From Glaciimonas sp. PCH181 (GTDB lineage: Bacteria > Pseudomonadota > Gammaproteobacteria > Burkholderiales > Burkholderiaceae_D): a stretch of 64,000 nt of DNA. A model generated the notes under the pieces. That model saw only the letters and a list, made by a program, of their open reading frames with translations, was not told where the DNA came from and did no database searches. Location: the NCBI RefSeq assembly GCF_003056055.1, contig NZ_PYFP01000002.1, positions 124,001 to 188,000 of the forward strand, given 5' to 3'. The translations under genes and the position numbers were made by a program. The stretch's first letter is position 1, and each line of letters starts with the position of its first letter. Positions 20,281 to 28,757 of this stretch are shown here, in pieces.

Positions 20281-21219
20281 ATGTCCAAACTTCCCGACCA
20301 TCTCGATATTCATCTGATCCGTATCCTCTATCTGTTACTCTGCGAAAAAAACGTATCGCGCGTAGCGCTAAAGCTGAATCAGCCGCAACCATCGATTTCA
20401 GCATCGTTGCGCAAATTGCGCGAGCTGACCGGCGATCCGCTGTTGGTACGCGGCGCACGCGGAATGGTACCGACGCAGCACGGTGAAAGTCTGCTGAAAC
20501 CCGCCAAACGCATACTGGATGAGACAGAACGTCTATTCGTCCACAAGACCGCATTTGTACCGCAAGACGAAGCGCGGACCTTTCACATCGCCGCCCCGGA
20601 TTACATGAACACGCCATTTTTTCTGGAAGTCGTCTCCAGAATGCGTCGAGAATCCCCAAAAAGCCGCATCGTCATTCACGCCCTTGGGCCAGAAACCGAC
20701 TACGTGCGCCTGCTATCCGACGGCGACCTCGATCTGGTCATTGCCAACTGGGATGAACCGCCGCAACATTTACATTTATCCAAATTATTTGACGATCCCA
20801 TCGTTTGCCTGATGCGTGCCGACAGCGCGTATGCCAAACGCACCGCGCCAGATGCCATGACGGTGGAAGATTATCTGAGTCTGCCACACGTTGCCCCATG
20901 GCAAGTATTACCTGGCTATCACGGCATCATCGATTCTTTTCTTGATCGCCAAAATATGCGCCGCAACGTCGTAGTCGAATCCGCCTATTTCGGCATGCTG
21001 CCATATATGGCAGCGCAAACCGATCTGGTGCTGACCACAGGCCGACAATTTGCCCAGTTTTATGAGAAAAATCTCGCCCTAAAAAGCTTTACGCTGCCCA
21101 TTAAATTTCCCCCAATGCGTTTTTATCAACTGTGGCACGAACGCGTGCATCAGGCGACCGAACATAAATGGCTGCGTGAACAGGTTAACCAGGTCGCTAA
21201 ATCCATGCTCATCAAATAA
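20281..21219 (+). CDS. LysR-family transcriptional regulator
   Basis: DNA-binding regulator of 312 residues. The winged helix-turn-helix lies at about 8-68 (VSRVALKLNQPQPSISASLRKLRELTGDPLLVR), followed by the periplasmic-binding-protein-like effector domain from about 95. The sequence resembles the NodD/PcpR-like group with a YM(N)TPFF segment. It is divergent from puuD and lies directly before the purine permease, so control of urate catabolism with a purine-derived inducer is a reasonable inference. A hairpin follows its stop. Confidence 0.93.
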   Translation: MSKLPDHLDIHLIRILYLLLCEKNVSRVALKLNQPQPSISASLRKLRELTGDPLLVRGARGMVPTQHGESLLKPAKRILDETERLFVHKTAFVPQDEARTFHIAAPDYMNTPFFLEVVSRMRRESPKSRIVIHALGPETDYVRLLSDGDLDLVIANWDEPPQHLHLSKLFDDPIVCLMRADSAYAKRTAPDAMTVEDYLSLPHVAPWQVLPGYHGIIDSFLDRQNMRRNVVVESAYFGMLPYMAAQTDLVLTTGRQFAQFYEKNLALKSFTLPIKFPPMRFYQLWHERVHQATEHKWLREQVNQVAKSMLIK

Positions 21220-21228
21220 ATCAAAAAA

Positions 21229-21252
21229 GCCGACTTGCAAGTACAAGTCGGC
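21229..21252 (+). terminator. hairpin after the LysR gene
   Basis: Perfect 9-bp stem GCCGACTTG/CAAGTCGGC with loop CAAGTA, 10 bp after the LysR stop. It is preceded by six A but followed only by TTGAT, so it would work better as a terminator for the minus strand. Confidence 0.45.
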
Positions 21253-21518
21253 TTGATCCCGTGCATGACATAACGGAATTCAATCAATATCGATGCGATC
21301 ACCCAAGCGCAAGATTACACTCTGCATGGCGCGCTCAGCTCACATAAATAGACGCTAATAGCGATAGACGCATTTCGGCCCCATATATTCACATACTGAA
21401 ATCAACTATCAATTCCTGCGTATATCACACTCGAAGGAACCCTATAGTATCGGACCACACAATAAGCGCAGCATCGCCGATAACAACAAAGCCATCCGGC
21501 AATTACTTGGCGTGAATC

Positions 21519-21594
21519 TTGCAACACCTTTTGCAACACTTTTTGCAGCGTCGTTTGCAACGTACTTTGCATTATGTTTTGCAGCATTCTTGCA
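21519..21594. repeat. seven TTGCA words phased at 12 bp
   Basis: TTGCA starts at 21519, 21531, 21543, 21555, 21567, 21579 and 21590, i.e. intervals of 12, 12, 12, 12, 12 and 11 bp. The other bases of each unit are T-rich and variable (ACACCTT, ACACTTT, GCGTCGT, ACGTACT, TTATGTT, GCATTCT). The array ends 55 bp before the permease start and so lies in its promoter or leader. The rest of the 429-bp gap (21220-21648) shows only the LysR hairpin. Confidence 0.8.
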
Positions 21595-21648
21595 CTATTT
21601 GTGTACCACAAAACAAACTCAAAAAAATCCGAGAACCTGGAGACAACC

Positions 21649-23043
21649 ATGACCACTACCACCGATCCTGTAGACGAAAAACTGCCGATAAGCAAACTCA
21701 CCGCACTCGGCATGCAGCACGTGCTGGTCATGTACGCGGGCGCGATTGCGGTGCCATTGATAGTCGGCGGCGCGCTCCATCTGGCCAAAAGTGATATCGC
21801 CTTTCTGATCAGCGCCGACCTTTTTTGCTGCGGACTGGTGACGCTGATTCAAAGTCTTGGTTTCTGGAAATTCGGTATCAGAATGCCGGTAATGATGGGC
21901 GTCACCTTCGCGGCTGTGGGGCCCATGGTCGCCATGGCAGGCAATCCCGACCTCAGCATCGTGCACATTTACGGTGCGGTGATCGTCTCCGGCTTCTTTT
22001 GTATGTTCGCAGCGCCCTACATGAGTCGCATGATGCGATTTTTCCCGCCAGTCGTGACCGGCACCGTGATTACCGTTATCGGGATTTCGCTAATGGGGAT
22101 CGGTATAAACTGGGCGGCGGGCGGCCAACCTGTAATCGGCAAACTGGTCGACGGCGTCTTTATCAAAATCCCCAATCCCGACTACGGCTCACCGACTAGT
22201 CTGGGAATTGCGCTGATTGTCTTAGTCTCGATTCTGCTCATCACAAAATACCTCAAAGGTTTTATCGCCAATATTTCAGTCCTGATCGGCATGGTTATCG
22301 GCTTTTTAATCGCCTTAACGATGGGAAAAATCAGCTTTTATGGTCTGGGCGATGCAGACTGGTTCGCGCTGATTAAGCCATTTCACTATGGCTGGCCAAA
22401 ATTCGATCTTGGCTCCATCATCAGCCTGTGTCTGGTCATGATCGTCACCATGATTGAATCCACCGGAATGTTCATTGCGCTGGGTGAGATCGTTGGCAAA
22501 AAAGTCGACGACAAAACCTTAGCGCGTGGCTTGCGTGTAGATGGTCTTGGTTCCATCATTGGCGGTATTTTCAACACTTTTCCCTATACTTCGTTCTCTC
22601 AAAATATCGGTCTGGTCGGCGTCACTGGCGTGCGTAGTCGCTATGTCTGCGCTGCCGCTGGCGTGATTCTGATGGCATTCGGTCTATTCCCAAAAATGGC
22701 GAGCGTCGCAGCTTCGATTCCACAATTTGTCCTTGGCGGCGCTGGTTTGGTAATGTTCGGCATGGTGGCTGCAACCGGTATCAAGATTCTTGCCAAAGTC
22801 GATTTCGTCGGCAATCGGAATAATCTGTTCATCGTCGCCGTCAGTATTGGCGCAGGCATGATCCCCATCGTCGCCCCCACCTTTTTCAACCAAATGCCCG
22901 CCTTTTTATCCACGATTCTGCACAGCGGTATCCTGCTGGCATCCGCCATGGCAGTATTGTTAAATCTATTCTTTAATGGTGCAGGCAATGCAAACAGCGC
23001 CCGCGACTATGCTGTGGCAGCTGCGCAAAGTTCGGATCATTAA
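21649..23043 (+). CDS. NCS2-family nucleobase permease, probable urate/xanthine transporter
   Basis: Proton symporter of the nucleobase:cation symporter-2 family, 464 residues from the ATG at 21649, which has a GGAGA ribosome binding site; the frame is open 25 codons upstream, through the TTGCA array, but that part is not family-like. About 14 membrane segments are seen. Family landmarks are LGMQHVLVMYAGAIAVPLI at the N-terminus, the IESTGMFIALGEIVG motif and the FNTFPYTSFSQNIGLVGVTGV motif. These are typical of the PbuX/UacT branch. Its place in the urate cluster, just before the UraD-AllC gene, points to urate or xanthine uptake. Confidence 0.92.
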   Translation: MTTTTDPVDEKLPISKLTALGMQHVLVMYAGAIAVPLIVGGALHLAKSDIAFLISADLFCCGLVTLIQSLGFWKFGIRMPVMMGVTFAAVGPMVAMAGNPDLSIVHIYGAVIVSGFFCMFAAPYMSRMMRFFPPVVTGTVITVIGISLMGIGINWAAGGQPVIGKLVDGVFIKIPNPDYGSPTSLGIALIVLVSILLITKYLKGFIANISVLIGMVIGFLIALTMGKISFYGLGDADWFALIKPFHYGWPKFDLGSIISLCLVMIVTMIESTGMFIALGEIVGKKVDDKTLARGLRVDGLGSIIGGIFNTFPYTSFSQNIGLVGVTGVRSRYVCAAAGVILMAFGLFPKMASVAASIPQFVLGGAGLVMFGMVAATGIKILAKVDFVGNRNNLFIVAVSIGAGMIPIVAPTFFNQMPAFLSTILHSGILLASAMAVLLNLFFNGAGNANSARDYAVAAAQSSDH

Positions 23044-23130
23044 ACCCTGGCAGCAACGGTCAATAAACGGGTCCCACCCGTCAATGATTTCACTTAAGGA
23101 GCAGGCGCGTGGGACGCGCCGACACAGACC

Positions 23131-24891
23131 ATGACCACTCTGGAACAACTCAACGGTTGCGACGCCAATAGCTTCGTCGCCACTCTGCACGGCATTTACG
23201 AGCATTCTCCATGGATACCTGAACGCGCTGCGCTAGAACGGCCTTTTTCAAACATTACCAAGCTCAAATTGGCGATGCAAGATATCGTCCGCAACGCCAG
23301 CAATGAAGAGCAGCTCGGCCTGATTCGCGCCCATCCCGAGCTGGCGGGCAAAGCCGCGATCTCCGGCCAGTTAACAGCGGAGTCCACTGGCGAACAAGCC
23401 ACAGCCGGACTCAACAATTGCAGCGCGGAAGAATTCGCCAGACTGCAAGAATTAAACGCCGCCTACAACACCAAATTCACGTTCCCGTTCATCCTGGCTG
23501 TCAAGGGTGCCGATGGACAAGGCTTATCGCGCAGCGCCATCATCGCCGCCTTCAGCCGTCGTCTAAAAAATCAAGTTGCCGACGAGCAAGCCGAAGCGCT
23601 GCGCCAGATCGGCAGAATCGCCGAAATGCGCACCAACGATTTGCTAGGCTATACACCGACACTGGGCGCAACCGTCATGCGCTGGGCCGAAATCATCGGC
23701 GCATGGAGCGATGACGACAGCGGCCTGACCTGCGCCTACATGACCGACGCCCACCGCCGCACAGCAGCACAAATCGCCGACTGGATGCGCGAAGCGGGTA
23801 TGACCGCCGGTATCGATGCCGTCGGCAACGTGGTTGGTCGCTATCTGTCCGACAATCCGCACGCCAAAACACTGATCACCGGTTCGCATTACGACACCGT
23901 GCGCAACGGTGGTAAATACGATGGGCGCGAAGGCATTTTGCTGCCCATCGCGATCATCAAACACCTGCACGAACACGGCGAAAAACTGCCGTTCCATCTG
24001 GAAGTTATCGGATTTTCAGAAGAAGAAGGCGTGCGCTTCAAGAGTACCTTTCTCGGCAGCAACGCCGTCATCGGTCAGTTCGACATGACCCTATTAGACA
24101 ATCTGGATCGCGATGGGATCAGCATGCGTGCCGCACTTGAAAGTGCAGGACATGACGTCTCCCTGATTCCATCGTTAGCACGTAACCCAGATGACTTACT
24201 GGGCTATGTCGAAGTCCACATTGAGCAAGGACCGGTGCTGTTGCAACGCGATCTGCCAGTCGGCATCGTCACCTCTATTGCCGGAAGTTGCCGTTACTTG
24301 GTGCAGCTAAAAGGCGTCGCCAGCCATTCCGGCACGACACCGATGACGATGCGCAAAGACGCTGCCACCGCCGCTGCCGAGATTGTGCTGTATGTCGAGC
24401 AACGCTGCGCCCAAGATCAACAGGCCTCACTAGTCGGCACCGTCGGCCAATTACAAGTACCCAACGGCTCTACCAACGTCATCCCCGGCGCTTGCCTGTT
24501 TTCATTAGATATCCGCGCTGCCGATGATGCAATCCGCGACGCGGCGGTGAATGATGTGCTGGCATTTATCGACGCCGTCTGCGAACGTCGCTTCGTAGAA
24601 AGCAGCGTTGAAAAAATGGTTTCTGCGTCAGCAGTCCCTTGCGCACCGTGGCTGATGGCGCAGCTGACAGCCGCCACCGAACGCGCCGGTGTACGTCCCT
24701 TCATGCTGGCATCCGGCGCGGGACACGACGCCATGGCGATTGCCAAAGCAACCGACGTTGCGATGTTATTCACCCGCTGCGGCAATGGCGGCATCAGTCA
24801 CAATCCAATGGAGACAATGACCGCCGACGACGCTGAAGTATCTGCGCAAATCTTGCTGGATTTCCTGCGCAACTTTATCCCAAAGTCCTGA
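23131..24891 (+). CDS. fusion of OHCU decarboxylase (UraD) and allantoate amidohydrolase (AllC)
   Basis: Bifunctional protein of 586 residues. Residues 1-165 are an OHCU decarboxylase domain with the catalytic histidine His68 in IRAHPELAGKA; it turns OHCU into S-allantoin. From about 170 to the end is a dinuclear-metal amidase of the hydantoinase/carbamoylase family, with GSHYDTVRNGGKYDG (metal ligands His253, Asp255, Asp264), SEEEGVRF (Glu298), VHIEQGPVL and a C-terminal GISHNPMET. This half fits allantoate amidohydrolase. The two steps are not consecutive: allantoinase, encoded separately by puuE, acts between them. It follows the permease after 87 bp and is likely cotranscribed with it. 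Confidence 0.93.
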   Translation: MTTLEQLNGCDANSFVATLHGIYEHSPWIPERAALERPFSNITKLKLAMQDIVRNASNEEQLGLIRAHPELAGKAAISGQLTAESTGEQATAGLNNCSAEEFARLQELNAAYNTKFTFPFILAVKGADGQGLSRSAIIAAFSRRLKNQVADEQAEALRQIGRIAEMRTNDLLGYTPTLGATVMRWAEIIGAWSDDDSGLTCAYMTDAHRRTAAQIADWMREAGMTAGIDAVGNVVGRYLSDNPHAKTLITGSHYDTVRNGGKYDGREGILLPIAIIKHLHEHGEKLPFHLEVIGFSEEEGVRFKSTFLGSNAVIGQFDMTLLDNLDRDGISMRAALESAGHDVSLIPSLARNPDDLLGYVEVHIEQGPVLLQRDLPVGIVTSIAGSCRYLVQLKGVASHSGTTPMTMRKDAATAAAEIVLYVEQRCAQDQQASLVGTVGQLQVPNGSTNVIPGACLFSLDIRAADDAIRDAAVNDVLAFIDAVCERRFVESSVEKMVSASAVPCAPWLMAQLTAATERAGVRPFMLASGAGHDAMAIAKATDVAMLFTRCGNGGISHNPMETMTADDAEVSAQILLDFLRNFIPKS

Positions 24892-24966
24892 ACCAGAGCC
24901 GGATATTACGTCAGCCGGATTGACATAAAATCCGTCTGGCGCATGTCCTTTTATAGTCAGTAAACC

Positions 24967-26328
24967 ATGTCCAAAACCTTACTCATCAAGAACGCCCGCG
25001 TGTTGGTCACCATGGATGACCAACGTCGTGAAATCAGTAATGGTGCAGTGTTCATCCGCGACAACGTCATCGAACAAGTCGGCAACAGCGCCGATTTGCC
25101 GGGCACAGCCGATGAAGTCATCGATGCCAGCAATCATGTCGTGATCCCCGGTCTGGTGAATACCCATCACCACATGTATCAAAGTCTGACCCGCGTGATT
25201 CCTGCGGCACAAAATGGTGAGCTATTTAACTGGCTAACCAATCTGTACCCGATCTGGGCCAATTTGACGCCGGAAATGATACAAGTCTCCACGCTGACGG
25301 CGATGGCAGAATTGATCCTGTCGGGCTGCACCACCAGCAGCGACCATTTATATATTTATCCGAACGGCTGCAAGCTCGACGACAGCATCGAAGCCGCTAG
25401 CAATATCGGCATGCGCTTCCATGCAGCACGCGGTGCGATGAGCGTCGGCCAATCCAAGGGCGGTCTGCCACCAGATAGCGTTGTCGAAGAGGAAGCCGCG
25501 ATCCTCAAAGATACCCAGCGCCTGATTGAGACCTATCACGACGCACAACGTCACGCCATGCAGCGCATCGTCGTCGCGCCCTGCTCGCCATTTTCTGTAT
25601 CGCGCGATCTGATGCGCGAATCAGCCGTGCTAGCCCGCCATCATGGCGTCTCCCTGCATACGCATCTGGCCGAAAACGTCAACGATATCGCCTACAGTCG
25701 TGAAAAATTTAACATGACGCCAGCCGAATATGCCGAAGATTGCGGCTGGGTCGGGCACGATGTCTGGCACGCGCATTGCGTCCAGCTTGATGACGATGGC
25801 ATTTATATGTTTGGCCGCACCGGCACCGGGATTGCGCATTGCCCATGCTCCAACATGCGGCTGGCATCCGGGATTGCACCTATCCGCAAAATGATCGACG
25901 CCGGCGTCACTGTCGGCTTAGGCGTTGACGGTTCAGCCTCGAATGACGGCGCGCACATGCTCGGCGAAACACGGCAAGCCATGCTGCTGCAACGGGTCGG
26001 TTTTGGACCAGATGCCATGACCGCACGCCAAGCATTGGAAATTGCGACACTGGGCGGCGCTAAAGTCTTGAATCGGGATGATATCGGCGCACTCAAACCC
26101 GGCATGTCAGCCGATCTGGTGATGTTTAATCTGAATCAGGTGCGCTTTGCCGGTGCATGGCACGATCCGGTCGCAGCACTGGTATTCTGCACGCCGTCTG
26201 ATGTTGCCTATAGCATCATTAATGGTCGGATTGTGGTACGCGAAGGTCAATTGACGACGATCGATTTAGGTAATGTGCTCGAAAGACACAATACATTAGC
26301 TAGGGAATTAGCAGAAGCTGCGCGCTAA
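24967..26328 (+). CDS. 8-oxoguanine deaminase (amidohydrolase)
   Basis: Zinc amidohydrolase of 453 residues closely resembling the Pseudomonas 8-oxoguanine deaminase, which converts 8-oxoguanine to urate. Metal ligands appear in NTHHHMYQ (about 66-69), HTHLAE (about 230), HAHCVQ and GLGVDGSASNDG (Asp about 319). The SGCTTSSDHLYIYP and GGLPPDSVVEEE segments are typical of this subgroup rather than of guanine deaminase or cytosine deaminase. In this cluster it would supply urate for PuuD from oxidised guanine. Guanine deaminase activity is the main alternative. A terminator follows, separating it from the Wadjet operon. Confidence 0.87.
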   Translation: MSKTLLIKNARVLVTMDDQRREISNGAVFIRDNVIEQVGNSADLPGTADEVIDASNHVVIPGLVNTHHHMYQSLTRVIPAAQNGELFNWLTNLYPIWANLTPEMIQVSTLTAMAELILSGCTTSSDHLYIYPNGCKLDDSIEAASNIGMRFHAARGAMSVGQSKGGLPPDSVVEEEAAILKDTQRLIETYHDAQRHAMQRIVVAPCSPFSVSRDLMRESAVLARHHGVSLHTHLAENVNDIAYSREKFNMTPAEYAEDCGWVGHDVWHAHCVQLDDDGIYMFGRTGTGIAHCPCSNMRLASGIAPIRKMIDAGVTVGLGVDGSASNDGAHMLGETRQAMLLQRVGFGPDAMTARQALEIATLGGAKVLNRDDIGALKPGMSADLVMFNLNQVRFAGAWHDPVAALVFCTPSDVAYSIINGRIVVREGQLTTIDLGNVLERHNTLARELAEAAR

Positions 26329-26337
26329 ATTTCTGCG

Positions 26338-26373
26338 GTGAGCCAAGGCGGTTATCGCTTTGCCTCACTTTTT
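26338..26373 (+). terminator. terminator after 8-oxoguanine deaminase
   Basis: Stem of GTGAG plus CAAGGC with their partners GCTTTG (one G-T pair) and CTCAC, one C-C mismatch between the two parts, followed by TTTTT. It ends the purine operon 80 bp before jetA. Confidence 0.7.
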
Positions 26374-26452
26374 ATTGCTAAATTTGCACCACTTCACCCT
26401 TTCATACTCTCACCACTCAAACGACAATTGCGCCTTCTAAGGCAGTAAAAAT

Positions 26453-27958
26453 TTGCCCATCAAAAGGGCGAAAGCTATATATTCTTGTTTTCGCAATTTT
26501 CCGCAGGCACCACTCTTGTTTTTTGAATCAGATCGACTCAATTTTTTCAGACCCATCGCAGGCAAGCACCGTACAGTCGTCGTCGCCTGTTTGCGTACCT
26601 TGTACGAGCGCCTGCACGGCCCCAGCGCCGACTACGGCCAAAACCTGACGCGCGACAGCTTGCGCGATCTTTTATTGCCGGTGGTACAAGATGCGCGACA
26701 TTTATTGGCACAAGCCCGGCAAGACGAAGCCGATAGCGAGGACGAGTCCACGTTACCAAGTCTGATTCCCGACAATGCCGACGATCAGCAAAGCACCAGC
26801 GCGGTCGTGCGCGCCCTGCATAGCGATGGCTGGCTGGAAACCTTCGGCGACCGTGCTGGCCTTGTAACGGCTTACCGTTTTTCCCGCGCTGGCAAACTAT
26901 TTGCCGAGGCCTTCTGGGCACTTGACCGCCGTAGCGCCCGTACCCGCCAACGCAATGTCCGCAGTTGCCGGAACGCGCTGAATGCCGCTTTGCGCAACAT
27001 CGACGCCTATGATTTAGTCGATGCTTACGAATATGCAGAAAAAATCATCAGCGATATCTCAGAAGGCGTGGATTACTTTCAGGAGCTGGTACGCCGATTG
27101 ATGCTGGAAGCATCGCAAACGCCGTGGGATAACTTCATGGAATTCCTTGATCGTTTTGAAAAGGAATTCAAAAAGCAACTTACGGCTGACAGCATCGAAC
27201 GCCATCGTCAGGCGATTCGGGATGTGATTGCACAATTGCATAGTCTGGATGACGCAAAATCCCGCGCTTTAGAGGCGCAGCTCAACGATATCGCACGCTG
27301 GGCGATGCAAGAACGGGTTGGCGCATCGACGGTCGACTGGATGCTGGAACGTATCGAAGAAATGGTCGAAGCTGCCTGCACCACCAAACATCCTGAGCTG
27401 ATCAAAGCCATGAGCGTGTACATGCAACGCGCCGCCAGCATCGTCCAGCAAGCGCTGATGTTGCGTGGCGGCCAAACCCGTCAGGCCTACACCGCCGCCA
27501 TCGCCAAAACTGCCAGTTTGAGTGGTGATGCACAAAACGCCTTGTTAGCGCGCATCGGTCAGACGCTGGCGCCAGCTGAAATACGGCTGCTTGATCCGGC
27601 AACCTTCAAGTTGCGGACCATCTCACAACGTCGTAAAGCCCTGACCGTCACAGCGCAGCCAAAAGTATCACGCGATGCGCGTCTGGCAGCAGCGCTATAT
27701 CGTGCCGAAGCAGATGCTTTTGCGTTATCGAACGACGACGTCGTGCAACGTATCCGCGCCGAATTGCGCCTGCGTGACCGCCCGATCCGCCTGTCATCGC
27801 TGCCAACAGCCACCACCACCGATGTCCTCAACAATATGCAAATGGTAGAAGCTATACGCGGCGCGCGTGATCCGTCGCTGAAGATCACCAAGTTGCCGAA
27901 TAAATTGTGGAACGACTTTTACGCCGGTGATGACTATCAAATAGAAATGAAAAAATGA
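26453..27958 (+). CDS. jetA: Wadjet protein JetA (kleisin-like subunit)
   Basis: First gene of a Wadjet anti-plasmid system. JetA plays the kleisin role (compare MukF) in the JetABC condensin-like complex. The 501-residue product has the LFFESDRLNFFRPIAGKHR opening typical of JetA, an N-terminal winged-helix region and a mostly helical body. An in-frame stop lies five codons upstream and no ATG occurs in this frame until about residue 220, so the start must be a non-ATG codon: TTG at 26453 (given here) or TTG at 26516, which would begin MFFESDRLNFF. Weak AGG-type ribosome binding sites precede both. Its stop overlaps the jetB ATG by four bases. Confidence 0.88.
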   Translation: MPIKRAKAIYSCFRNFPQAPLLFFESDRLNFFRPIAGKHRTVVVACLRTLYERLHGPSADYGQNLTRDSLRDLLLPVVQDARHLLAQARQDEADSEDESTLPSLIPDNADDQQSTSAVVRALHSDGWLETFGDRAGLVTAYRFSRAGKLFAEAFWALDRRSARTRQRNVRSCRNALNAALRNIDAYDLVDAYEYAEKIISDISEGVDYFQELVRRLMLEASQTPWDNFMEFLDRFEKEFKKQLTADSIERHRQAIRDVIAQLHSLDDAKSRALEAQLNDIARWAMQERVGASTVDWMLERIEEMVEAACTTKHPELIKAMSVYMQRAASIVQQALMLRGGQTRQAYTAAIAKTASLSGDAQNALLARIGQTLAPAEIRLLDPATFKLRTISQRRKALTVTAQPKVSRDARLAAALYRAEADAFALSNDDVVQRIRAELRLRDRPIRLSSLPTATTTDVLNNMQMVEAIRGARDPSLKITKLPNKLWNDFYAGDDYQIEMKK

Positions 27959-28752
27959 ACCTGCACGAAGCCTTAGAAGCGCAATTGCGCTTGCACAATA
28001 CGCCACCGGAACGCTTCCGCGATATCGTCGGTCGTCTGTTTTCCGTTGGCATCGTCGTCCGCGAAGAAGATAACGTCGAACAACGTCTTTACGATGACGC
28101 ACGGCGTATCGAAACCTGTTTGCGCGAATACTTCCAGCTCGGCGGATTTCGTCTGGAGCACAATGTAAAAAGCGAATTCTTTCGTCTATATGCACCGGGG
28201 GCAGACGTGCCGGGTCTGCAAGACGATGGCATGGAACCAGTGCCGGGCCTGCGTGCGCGCTTGTCGCCAGACTTCGTTGCCGCAGCCCTCACCTTACGTT
28301 TTCAGTATCAACAAGGATTGTCGGAAGGCGGCAATCGCCTGACCGATGCGGGCGAAGTATTGATCCGCTTTGAAGAATTATCAGCGACCTTACAAACTCA
28401 GTTAAAGCGCGCATTACCGGCAAATTCGGTAGAGCGGCAACGCCTGTTAAGCGACCTAAAGCGTCACCGATTGATACGCGTCGCCGCCACTTTCAGCATG
28501 GATGACGAAGATGCATTGCTGGCAATTCGTCCGACGATATTAGGCATCATTAGCGACGATATGCTGGAAGCCGCGCTAGACGCCGAGCAACCGTTGATGC
28601 CGCAAACTGCAACGGAAGATGCAGATGCAGAATATATAGAAAATGCAGAAAATATCGACGATGTAGCTGATGTAACTGATGTAACTGAAGCTGAGCAAAT
28701 ACTCGAGCAAACAGCAGCGCAAGCCATCATCACCGAAGAACAACAAGGATAG
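27955..28752 (+). CDS. jetB: Wadjet protein JetB (DUF4194, kite-like subunit)
   Basis: Dimeric kite subunit (compare MukE) of the JetABC complex, 265 residues. The DUF4194 core runs to about residue 205, with RFRDIVGRLFSVGIVVRE and LREYFQLGGFRLEHN recognisable and LSPDFVAAALTLRFQYQQG in the middle. The last 55 residues are a very acidic tail built of repeats (ENAENIDDVADVTDVTEAEQ), also visible in the DNA as repeated GATGTAACT. ATGA overlap with jetA shows translational coupling, and jetC starts five bases after the stop. The tail is longer and more acidic than I would expect for the family. Confidence 0.92.
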   Translation: MNLHEALEAQLRLHNTPPERFRDIVGRLFSVGIVVREEDNVEQRLYDDARRIETCLREYFQLGGFRLEHNVKSEFFRLYAPGADVPGLQDDGMEPVPGLRARLSPDFVAAALTLRFQYQQGLSEGGNRLTDAGEVLIRFEELSATLQTQLKRALPANSVERQRLLSDLKRHRLIRVAATFSMDDEDALLAIRPTILGIISDDMLEAALDAEQPLMPQTATEDADAEYIENAENIDDVADVTDVTEAEQILEQTAAQAIITEEQQG

Positions 28753-28757
28753 TCTGA

